Shown here: piece by piece, positions 17,055 through 24,535 of the stretch | How positions within the stretch are numbered: the first letter of the stretch is position 1 | Layout: each line of letters starts with the position of its first letter | Origin: Desulfuromonadales bacterium | Lineage (GTDB): Bacteria > Desulfobacterota > Desulfuromonadia > Geobacterales > Pseudopelobacteraceae | Length of the DNA stretch: 64,000 nucleotides | Direction of reading: 5' to 3' | NCBI GenBank assembly: GCA_013349405.1 | Contig: DUZS01000014.1 | Location: forward strand, 18,790-82,789 | Made by a program: the position numbers and the translations under genes | Notes under the pieces: model-generated | Told to the model about the DNA's origin: nothing | The model's database searches: none | The model's input: the letters and a program-made list of their open reading frames with translations, nothing else

Positions 17055-17485
17055 GTCATATCATCTATTTTGATACGAGCGCATTGGCAAAGTGGTACAT
17101 CAACGAAAGTCAATCAGAAGAGGTTGAAGCCTATTTGCAAGAGAACGGTCCTGTCGCAGTCAGCGATCTTACGGTTGTTGAGATGCGTTGTCTTCTCGCA
17201 AGACGCCGGCGGGAAAAAGATATTACCGTAATGCTTGAAGCTGAGATATTTGCAACTTTTCAGGAAGATATGCGGAGGAAGGTGTTGATCTGTCACCCCT
17301 TTCCGGCAGAGTTGGCGGCAGGTGCCGTTAATCTCATGTCTATTCTTGGCAACATTCCCGTGCGTTCACTTGACGCCATGCATCTCGTGATTGCGAAAGA
17401 AATAGGCGCGGACGTGCTGGTGACTGCAGATAAAGTTATGGCAGATGCCGCAACAGCGTATGAGTTTGAGGTGGTTAGATATTAA
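17051..17485 (+). CDS. vapC: PIN-domain ribonuclease toxin (VapC-like)
   Basis: A 144-residue PIN protein, full length for the family. The acidic metal site is visible as YFDTSALAKWY near residue 7, the Glu of DLTVVEMRC near 40, SLDAMHLVIAKE near 105 and VTADKVMADAA near 125. VapC proteins cut tRNA or rRNA; the target here is unknown. It overlaps the antitoxin gene by four bases. Its last 35 codons and about 25 bases after the stop are closely matched by a dead fragment at 28046-28162. Confidence 0.87.
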   Translation: MSHIIYFDTSALAKWYINESQSEEVEAYLQENGPVAVSDLTVVEMRCLLARRRREKDITVMLEAEIFATFQEDMRRKVLICHPFPAELAAGAVNLMSILGNIPVRSLDAMHLVIAKEIGADVLVTADKVMADAATAYEFEVVRY

Positions 17486-17512
17486 TGCGCAGCACACTGC
17501 TTCATGCCACAC

Positions 17513-17564
17513 GTTTTTGCTGGAATACTTGCGTCTGGCGTCTGAATTTAAAATAAGGTCGATG
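17513..17564 (+). repeat. Shortened right copy of the DUF294 gene 3' end
   Basis: This is the partner of 16542-16615: 22 bases (17543-17564) are identical and the upstream block matches after a deletion of about 23 bases. It does not encode anything by itself. It lies 28 bases after the toxin stop codon. Confidence 0.65.
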
Positions 17565-17647
17565 CAGGTTTTACACCAAATAATGCCCCGGCAGTTGCTG
17601 CTTCATTTTGACACAAATACCGGAGCCTGGAGCCCACTTTCTTCAAC

Positions 17648-18397
17648 TTACCTCATTTCAAATTTTGTAGTTTCTCCAAGTCCGACCTGTTCCAGTAGAG
17701 CATTGCGTTGCGTGCGCAGGTCCTTTCTTTCAGGCGCTGCGTTAATCATCCTCGATATAGTGTCAAGAGCGTCATACCAGAGGCCATCTTCGGCATATGC
17801 CGATGTCGCTGCTGTTCCCGATGCGTCTTCCTTCAGTTTTTCAGTAAGTGCCGGTGCGGGGGCAATCAGCGAGATGATGCCACCGGCCAGGATATCCTTT
17901 GACCGCTGGTCAGCATCGGTCACCAGTCCAACAAACCATTTATACTGGACATCGCGGCGCAGTGTCACCCCGTGATCGGCCAGACAAACAGACTGGATCC
18001 CCCCATGTTCTGGCCCTTTTATGACCTTTTCCAGAGCAGGTTTGACTCCGTTGCGCTCGATAAGCGTAACTTCAACCGGAAGGGTTGTCGGCTTCGAAAT
18101 ATACCAGTAAAGACAGGGCTGTTCCCGCACCGTATACCCGATATGGTCGGGAGCCAGCACCAGAAGGGAAAACGATTCCCGCTCTGTGGCACCGCGCGTG
18201 CCTCCGCCGACCCGTCCTGCCGGGGTGCCTCGCAGAGGCGGTTTGTAGACGACTTTTGCTGGTGACGAGACAACAGGAGCAGCGGTAACCTGCCCTGCTG
18301 CCGGCTTATTCTGAGGATTTTTATCTTCAGCACCCCACGCGCTCAACGGGAGTACCGCCATGATCCCGATCAATGCTGCTTTCTCCAGTATGTACAT
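17648..18397 (-). CDS. DUF928 family exported protein
   Basis: A 249-residue protein with a signal peptide (residues 1-23, ending SAWGAED) and a Pro/Ala-rich linker. The DUF928 core follows: GTPAGRVGGGTRGA, LVLAPDHIGYTVREQPCLYWYISK as a family hallmark (split about 76-105) and VQYKWFVGLVTDADQRSKDI. The function of DUF928 is unknown; it often occurs next to CHAT or CHASE2 genes in cyanobacteria and delta-proteobacteria. It is the last gene of a five-gene minus-strand operon, 15 bases after the CHASE2 cyclase, with GGAGGT before its ATG. A periplasmic role linked to the secretion system or to sensing by CHASE2 is an inference. Confidence 0.82.
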   Translation of the reverse strand: MYILEKAALIGIMAVLPLSAWGAEDKNPQNKPAAGQVTAAPVVSSPAKVVYKPPLRGTPAGRVGGGTRGATERESFSLLVLAPDHIGYTVREQPCLYWYISKPTTLPVEVTLIERNGVKPALEKVIKGPEHGGIQSVCLADHGVTLRRDVQYKWFVGLVTDADQRSKDILAGGIISLIAPAPALTEKLKEDASGTAATSAYAEDGLWYDALDTISRMINAAPERKDLRTQRNALLEQVGLGETTKFEMR

Positions 18398-18412
18398 TGT
18401 TGTTACCTCCGG

Positions 18413-20329
18413 TTAGCTGATATCCGGGCCGGAGAGATTTTCCCCCAGAACCCGGTGAATAGTGATTGTCTCTTCTTTCCCCTTCAGACTCGCTTCGCCG
18501 ATTTTTTCGGTCAGAAACCGGCCGCCAAGAAGATCCAATGTCGTACTGCCGATCAAAATTCGACAGACGGCATCCCCGGCAAAATCCTTGTCAAAACTCT
18601 CCAGTCGGGAGGCGATATTGACCGTATCGCCGATTGTAGTGAATTTTAACCGTTGGTTGCTGCCCAGAAGTCCTGCCACCACCTGTCCAGAAAAAATGCC
18701 GACCCGGATGGCCATGCCCGGCAGCCCTTTTTCACCCCACATCTTATTGAGGTGAAACATCTCCTTTTCCATGGCAAGAGCGCATGTTACCGCGTTGATG
18801 GCGTCAGCCTGAATCTCCTTGTCAGTTCTGCGCGGCAGCGGCACGCCAAAATCGGCCTTGATGGCATCACCCACGAAATTGTCGATGACGCCACCATGCT
18901 TCAGGACTAACCGGATCATTAACTCCATGTAGGTGTTCAGCCAGTCGAGCAACTCCTGTGGATCCATCTTTTCCGATACGGAGGTGAATCCTCTGATGTC
19001 GGAAAAGAATATGGTGGCGGTCAACTTACGGGAACGGGGGCGGCCGTTATCGAGAAAATCATCCCGCTGCTCCCAGATCATGTCGGCAATCTCTTTCGAG
19101 ACCGATTTGGAAAAGAGCTGCATCAGCATCGCCCGCTCTTTCTTCTCCATACCGGTGATGTAGGCATTGACCATCCCCGCAGAGGCAAAAAAAGACAGCC
19201 CCGGCGGAACAAGCGGCAGCCACCAGCTCTGTATAAAGGCCAGGTAATCAAAACCTGTCAGACAGAGCATACCGGTGACAATAAACAACGCAAACCGCCG
19301 TGCGGAATGGGTGCGGAACCCGATAACCGCGCCGGCAACTCCCCAGAGTAGCATCCAGATCGATTTTTGCGTTTCCGTCGGTACTTTAAACGGCTCTGCA
19401 CCGTCAAGAGCAAAACGGAGTAACTGACTGGTGATCTGCCCGTGCAGCTGAATACCGCTCAGCAGCTGTTCCTCTCCGCCTCTGCTCAGTGGGGTGAAAA
19501 AGTGGTCTTTGACACTCTGGGAGTTAACCCCGATCAGGATGATCCGGTCTGCAATCGCCGAGGTGGGGATCTTTCCAGAGAGCAGATCAGAATATGTATA
19601 GGTGCGCAGCGGAACGCCGGTACTCTTGAAATCAAGCAGAAGCTGGTAACCGCCGGCATCAGCCTTTCGGTAGCCGCCGTCATTTTCTTCCAGCGGCACG
19701 ATGGTTGTTCTGCCCAGTTTTATATGCTGCGGATTGAGCGAATCCGGCTGCAGTGATATCCCTTCCGGCTCCAGATAGAGTGTCGCCAGGGTAAGGGCGA
19801 GCGATGTATAGGAGGTTGCGCCATCATCAAGAAAAAGTAAACCACGCCGGACAACGCCGCCGGGATCAATTACGATGTCACCAAAAGCTGCTTGCGGAGT
19901 GCCCTTGATAACGGCGGGTGGGGCAACTCCAGTATCGCCGACGGTCATGATTCCGATAATGAGCGGATTGTCGCGGAACATCCGGTTGTACGCATCAGTT
20001 CCGGGGGGGACTTGAATATCGCGATAGATATCAATACCGATCGCCCGTGGCTTCGCAGCTGCCAGAATCGCGACACCCCGGGCAATAACAGCATCAGTGA
20101 GCGGCCACTTGCCGATGGCTTGTATATCGGCTTCCGTGACTTCAATAACGGTTATTCTTGAATCTTCGGCGCGAATTTTCGGTGTAACCAACACAAACTG
20201 GTCGTATGCCGTAAGTTCAAGAAACTCGAGCTGACCGCCCCGGCGGAGTCCGAAGGTGACAAGAAAAGCTATGAGAGCTCCAAGCGTGACAACGGCATAC
20301 GGTTTTTTAAAGAATGAGTGCAGTCTCAC
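18413..20329 (-). CDS. CHASE2-domain adenylate/guanylate cyclase
   Basis: A 638-residue membrane cyclase. One helix near residues 12-28 is followed by a periplasmic CHASE2 sensor domain (about 35-310; DSRITVIEVTEADIQAIGKW, DRIILIGVNSQSVKDHF), then three closely spaced helices (about 325-400) and a class III cyclase domain (about 435-620). The catalytic domain keeps the metal-binding Asp residues in FFSDIRGFT and NFVGDAIKADFG and the ribose/transition-state region TTIGDTVNIASRLES; the Lys in GDAIKADFG favours ATP as substrate. It probably makes cyclic AMP in response to a periplasmic signal. The start is a GTG at 20329 without a clear ribosome site, 19 bases after the CHAT gene, so coupled translation is likely. 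Confidence 0.88.
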   Translation of the reverse strand: MRLHSFFKKPYAVVTLGALIAFLVTFGLRRGGQLEFLELTAYDQFVLVTPKIRAEDSRITVIEVTEADIQAIGKWPLTDAVIARGVAILAAAKPRAIGIDIYRDIQVPPGTDAYNRMFRDNPLIIGIMTVGDTGVAPPAVIKGTPQAAFGDIVIDPGGVVRRGLLFLDDGATSYTSLALTLATLYLEPEGISLQPDSLNPQHIKLGRTTIVPLEENDGGYRKADAGGYQLLLDFKSTGVPLRTYTYSDLLSGKIPTSAIADRIILIGVNSQSVKDHFFTPLSRGGEEQLLSGIQLHGQITSQLLRFALDGAEPFKVPTETQKSIWMLLWGVAGAVIGFRTHSARRFALFIVTGMLCLTGFDYLAFIQSWWLPLVPPGLSFFASAGMVNAYITGMEKKERAMLMQLFSKSVSKEIADMIWEQRDDFLDNGRPRSRKLTATIFFSDIRGFTSVSEKMDPQELLDWLNTYMELMIRLVLKHGGVIDNFVGDAIKADFGVPLPRRTDKEIQADAINAVTCALAMEKEMFHLNKMWGEKGLPGMAIRVGIFSGQVVAGLLGSNQRLKFTTIGDTVNIASRLESFDKDFAGDAVCRILIGSTTLDLLGGRFLTEKIGEASLKGKEETITIHRVLGENLSGPDIS

Positions 20330-20348
20330 TACGCGGCAGCAGAGTCTG

Positions 20349-22685
20349 TTACAACCAGTTGTTTATCAGCAGAAACGGAGCCCAATAACCGGGGTGATCG
20401 TAGCGTATGTCATCAAGCAGCTTCAGCTGTGCCGCCTGCAATGCCGCTGCCCGGGAGATGGATGGTTTTTGCAGTTGTGTGTAAAACTCTGTAATCAACT
20501 CAAATGATGCCGGATCATTAATGTGCCAGAGCGTTGCAAGCGCACTCCGGGCTCCGGCCCGCACCGCTACACCAGCAAGGCCGAGGGCGGCCCGGTCGTC
20601 ACCGGCGGCCGTTTCACAGGCACTGAGCGTCAGTAGATCGAGCGGCTCTTCCCTGAAACGGAACAGACCGACATACTCGCCGAAACGATCCATGGTGAAT
20701 TTTTCGTCAAAAGCCAGAATAAAGGTAGAGTCAACATCACCGCCGAAATGGCCATGAGAGGCGATATGGACGATGCTGAACTGCTCCTTTTTCAACTCTT
20801 TTTCCACGTTGGCAAGACTGAACTGGATGTTAATCAGAGTGTGCCCGGTAAACAGCTTATTGATTGCGGAAAGTTCATCTGAAACATAGGGCAGGCCGAC
20901 AAATCCCTGCCGGGCTTCGGTCAATCCCAGTGACAGCATGCGCGCGTGGTCACGCTGTACCGGGCGCGGATCAGTAAGACTGAGCCCCGGAGTAATGGCA
21001 ATCGGGTACCTGTTGATAAGAAACCGGGCGCCGTCGTGCAGCGCCGCCATCGGTACCGTTCGCAGCTGTCCCGCCGGCACAAAAACAAGCGTTTCCGGCT
21101 TCATCGCATCCAGATCGGCTTCCAGCGGGCGAATTAACCAGTCATAGAGCTTCTGGGCATGCGGCAGATATTCCCCGGTGGTCCGCTTGACCAGTTTCCG
21201 GCGGAACGCCGTAATCTCTCTGTTTAATTCATCGACACCGACCGGGACGGTAAAGCGCTTGAGTCCACCTGAAAAGCTGACCAGAAGCTCCACCCGGTTC
21301 GGGAGAAAGACCGGATAGACAACAGCAGCTCTGCCGGAAACCGCTTCAAGTTTTTTTCCCACAGCAGTGGCAGCATCAATACAGTCGTCCCGGAAGTAGT
21401 CGCGCAGTTCGAACACCTTCAACGTTTCCAGCGTGTCGCGTGCCTCGATCAGGTATGGTTCCTGCGACTCTCCCGGCTTGAGCTGGGAGGCCCGCTGCAG
21501 GAGGAGGTCGACCAGTTCGGTACAGACAACGCTCGCCGTTTTTTGATACGATGACTCCGGATTTGCATAGCAGGAGGAGAGCTCTTCACGAATTGCCTGG
21601 AGATAGCGGAGCGCATGACGATATGAAACGAGGGCCGTGTCGATCCGCCCCGCGCTCGCATGGATGCGCCCGGCCTGCCAGTGCCAGCGGTAGAGCGCTT
21701 CGCTCGCATTCACCTGCTGAGCGGCAAACTGTGCCCGCCGCGTAAGCTCCAGAGCTTCTTCAAAACGACGATTGTTCTCGTACAGTTTTCCCATATAGCC
21801 ATAGGCGTAAGATTCGGTGCGGAGATCCCCCGCATTTTTCGCGGCGGCAAGCGCGGCATTGAATTCAGCATACGCCTGAGTGGCAAGAGGTTCCGCCTGA
21901 TCAGGAATTTTTCTGCTGAGCTCAGTATAAAGCAGGCCGGCGTTTATTCTGGTGTAGCTGACGGCAGCGGAGCCATCTGTTGGCTGTTTGTAGCTTCCGG
22001 CTTTTTGCAGCAGAGCCAGTGCTTCGCTGTAATTATCGCCTCTGAAGGCTGCTGTTGCCCCGTTTACCGTTGCCGCAGCGGCACGAGCAGCATTCCCCGA
22101 CTTTTCCGCCAGGGCGGCGCTCTCCCGGTATGCGACACGCGCTTCATCGTTCTTTTTCTGCGAGATCAGCAGATTGCCGCGGTTATTCTGGATTGCCGCA
22201 GTCAGATCATCCGCCCCGGCCTCCCGGGCCAGAGCAAGCGCCTCATCAAGTGATTTTCCCGCCTGCTCCGCATTGCCAAGGCCGATATGAACATTGCCGA
22301 TGGCGCCGGCAACAGAGGCGGTCCGGCGTTTGTCGCGCAGCTCTTTCGCCAGCAGATCTGCTGTATTCAGATGCTCAAGGGCTTTGCGGTACTGACCGGT
22401 CACCTGCAGCGCCTGAGCCAGCATCAGGAGCGCGTCACACCTGCCGGCACCATTTTTCGCGTCGAGACGCTGCAGTGCCGCTTCAAGTTGCGGGATAGAA
22501 GCCCCGAAGCCGCCGCTCCGCAGAGATGCAGCGCCCTCAGCAAGTTCCGCCGGAACCATCGGGCTCTCGGCGCTAGATGCCGGAGCGGCGGAAAAGAGGG
22601 CAACAGCGGCAAGGCAGGCCGCTGAGAGTCGGGCAAGACGTGCAAAAAAACCGGGGGAATCAATTCTGGGCACCGTGATATTCAT
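20349..22685 (-). CDS. Exported CHAT-domain protein with TPR repeats
   Basis: A 778-residue protein. An N-terminal signal segment (about 15-35, ACLAAVALFSAAPASSAE) predicts export. Residues about 45-400 are tetratricopeptide repeats, and residues about 480-778 are a CHAT (caspase HetF-associated) peptidase domain. The catalytic pair is present: His in IVHIASHGHFGGD and Cys in LLTLSACETAAGD, followed by the typical GVAVRAGARSALATLWHIND. CHAT proteins are caspase-like cysteine proteases. Its position between a TpsB transporter and a CHASE2 cyclase suggests action in the periplasm, perhaps on the secreted TpsA. The frame is open from 22778, but AGGAGAGG before ATG 22685 and the signal peptide define the start. 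Confidence 0.88.
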   Translation of the reverse strand: MNITVPRIDSPGFFARLARLSAACLAAVALFSAAPASSAESPMVPAELAEGAASLRSGGFGASIPQLEAALQRLDAKNGAGRCDALLMLAQALQVTGQYRKALEHLNTADLLAKELRDKRRTASVAGAIGNVHIGLGNAEQAGKSLDEALALAREAGADDLTAAIQNNRGNLLISQKKNDEARVAYRESAALAEKSGNAARAAAATVNGATAAFRGDNYSEALALLQKAGSYKQPTDGSAAVSYTRINAGLLYTELSRKIPDQAEPLATQAYAEFNAALAAAKNAGDLRTESYAYGYMGKLYENNRRFEEALELTRRAQFAAQQVNASEALYRWHWQAGRIHASAGRIDTALVSYRHALRYLQAIREELSSCYANPESSYQKTASVVCTELVDLLLQRASQLKPGESQEPYLIEARDTLETLKVFELRDYFRDDCIDAATAVGKKLEAVSGRAAVVYPVFLPNRVELLVSFSGGLKRFTVPVGVDELNREITAFRRKLVKRTTGEYLPHAQKLYDWLIRPLEADLDAMKPETLVFVPAGQLRTVPMAALHDGARFLINRYPIAITPGLSLTDPRPVQRDHARMLSLGLTEARQGFVGLPYVSDELSAINKLFTGHTLINIQFSLANVEKELKKEQFSIVHIASHGHFGGDVDSTFILAFDEKFTMDRFGEYVGLFRFREEPLDLLTLSACETAAGDDRAALGLAGVAVRAGARSALATLWHINDPASFELITEFYTQLQKPSISRAAALQAAQLKLLDDIRYDHPGYWAPFLLINNWL

Positions 22686-22707
22686 GTCCTCTCCTTGCGA
22701 CAATCGG

Positions 22708-24495
22708 CTAGAAGTTGCCCGAAACGGCAATCTGAAAGTGAATCCCCTCGTCCTGGAGATCATCGTGTGTGTGGGCAACTGTCTTCAAGCGTGCTCCGGC
22801 ATATACTTCCGCTTCCAGCTTCAGCTCGAAAGCGCCCTTGAGCGGCGTCGCTCCCCATCTTAAGCCAAGGCCGCAGCTGGATACATCGGTGGATCCACTT
22901 GAGGTGGCACCAACATTCCTGGCGCTGCCGTAATCAAAAAAAGGCGCCACCTGCAGGTAATCGGCCCAGGCGCGGTTCTGTATGAGCGGAATGCGTGCCT
23001 CGACTGACGCAACGAGCGCCTCATCCCGTACCAGGGAGTTTTCCCGATAGCCGCGAACCGTATACCTGCCGCCAACACCCATCTGTTCGGCAGGGAGCAG
23101 CGGGTCATTCGAGCGTTGCACGTCGAGGCGGGAGATCAGCTGAATATCGGCAACATCAAGAATACGGGCCCACTGCAGCTGTCCGAGCCAGGCGAAAAAT
23201 TTACCGGTGGGAAGATCGCCCGGCAGAGCGGAATTATTTGTCGCGCCCATGAGGTCAAGGCCGTAGGAAAAGCGCGACCGGGCAGCGATAACCTGCTGCT
23301 GGCTCCGATAGGTCCACTCCTGGGAAAAGCGGAGCGGTACGACACGGGCATGTCCTTCTTGCACGCCGGGTGAGAAGTTGAACCATTCCCCCGACAGCGA
23401 TGTCGTGCTGTTTTCACGCTCCAGCCCGAGTGACAGGGCAAATTCCTGATTCAGCGTCCGATAGAGCGGTTGGCGGAGAGTGATCTCGAAGGTATCCGTT
23501 TCGCTTTTGATATCCAGCGGGACAAACACCTTGTCAACGACTTTGGTGTCGTTGGCGCGGTAGCGGAGCAGCAGCGTGGTGTCGTAGGAATTCAGCGGCA
23601 GCGAGTACCAGGCGTCAAGCATCATCCTGAGCCCTTCGGAATGGCCGTAGGTGAGGCTGAGGACATCGCCGTGACCGGACAGGTTCTGGTGCGACACTGT
23701 TGTGATCACCCGTTCAGCGCCGTTCGACGGTGATTGATAATTGTTGAAGGCAGCCCAGACGGAAAACGGCGGTTTCTCTTCGACCCGTACGGTGAGATTA
23801 CCCTCTCCCGGCTGGCCGCCGGGGCGAAGTTCAGCGTGAACCCGCTGAATCCGGGCATCCTGCTGCAGTAACTGGAGGCGATCCTGAAGTGGAATGATGT
23901 TCACCGGAGAGTCGGCGCCGCGTGCCACCCGATCCCGAATGTAGGAGGAACCGAACCATTTGTTGCCGACAACTTCGATATGCGAGAGTCTGCCTTCAAT
24001 AACCTTGAAGGTAATGACACCTGCAGAAACGGTCTGATCAGGCAGAACCGCCCCGGAGTTTATGTAGCCTTTGTTGACATAGAGCAGCGTTATGTCACGG
24101 CGGACGGATTCGAGTTCTTCCATGGACAGGGTGCGGTTTTCGTAGGGGGCGGTTACTTTGGCAAGCTCTTCAGCAGTAAAGACTGTGCTGCCGGTGACTT
24201 CGATCTTCTTCACCAGGACACTTTTGAGCAGGTCGTCGGACGTTTTTTTTGGAGCCGGTGCCGGTGATGTCGATGGTGCCGGCAGTGCAAGTGGTGCCGG
24301 TGCCGGTTCTAATTTCTCATCAAGCAGTTCCGGGCGTTTGTCACCGGTTCGCCCTGAGAAATCAAGCAGCGGCAACCCCTGGGAGCAGGCGGGTGACGGG
24401 AGAGTGGCAGCTGTAGCCAGGAGAGAACAAGCGGCAATTAAAAGTAACTTTGTGCGACGAACTCTGGCATCTGTCAGATATGCAACCAGTGTCAT
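22708..24495 (-). CDS. TpsB-type outer-membrane transporter (ShlB/FhaC/HecB family)
   Basis: A 595-residue protein of the two-partner secretion family. Residues 1-40 are a signal peptide. Residues about 85-245 hold two POTRA domains (VKKIEVTGSTVFTAEEL; RLSHIEVVGNKWF), and residues 250-595 are the 16-strand beta barrel, with the conserved VRGYRENSLV loop (the VRGF/Y-R-E phrase) near 480 and a final aromatic residue (SGNF), as expected for outer-membrane insertion. It should bind the TPS signal of the neighbouring TpsA and move it across the outer membrane. It lies 40 bases after tpsA and 22 bases before the CHAT gene on the same strand. GGGGG precedes the ATG. Confidence 0.9.
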   Translation of the reverse strand: MTLVAYLTDARVRRTKLLLIAACSLLATAATLPSPACSQGLPLLDFSGRTGDKRPELLDEKLEPAPAPLALPAPSTSPAPAPKKTSDDLLKSVLVKKIEVTGSTVFTAEELAKVTAPYENRTLSMEELESVRRDITLLYVNKGYINSGAVLPDQTVSAGVITFKVIEGRLSHIEVVGNKWFGSSYIRDRVARGADSPVNIIPLQDRLQLLQQDARIQRVHAELRPGGQPGEGNLTVRVEEKPPFSVWAAFNNYQSPSNGAERVITTVSHQNLSGHGDVLSLTYGHSEGLRMMLDAWYSLPLNSYDTTLLLRYRANDTKVVDKVFVPLDIKSETDTFEITLRQPLYRTLNQEFALSLGLERENSTTSLSGEWFNFSPGVQEGHARVVPLRFSQEWTYRSQQQVIAARSRFSYGLDLMGATNNSALPGDLPTGKFFAWLGQLQWARILDVADIQLISRLDVQRSNDPLLPAEQMGVGGRYTVRGYRENSLVRDEALVASVEARIPLIQNRAWADYLQVAPFFDYGSARNVGATSSGSTDVSSCGLGLRWGATPLKGAFELKLEAEVYAGARLKTVAHTHDDLQDEGIHFQIAVSGNF

Positions 24496-24535
24496 AGAGC
24501 CCCCTGTCTATATTTCATATCAAACCAGAGTCAGA

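Noticed and set aside
17445..17975. Plus-strand frame beginning with the duplicated DUF294 tail
   Set aside because: After the duplicated part it runs antisense through the DUF928 gene and has no family features.
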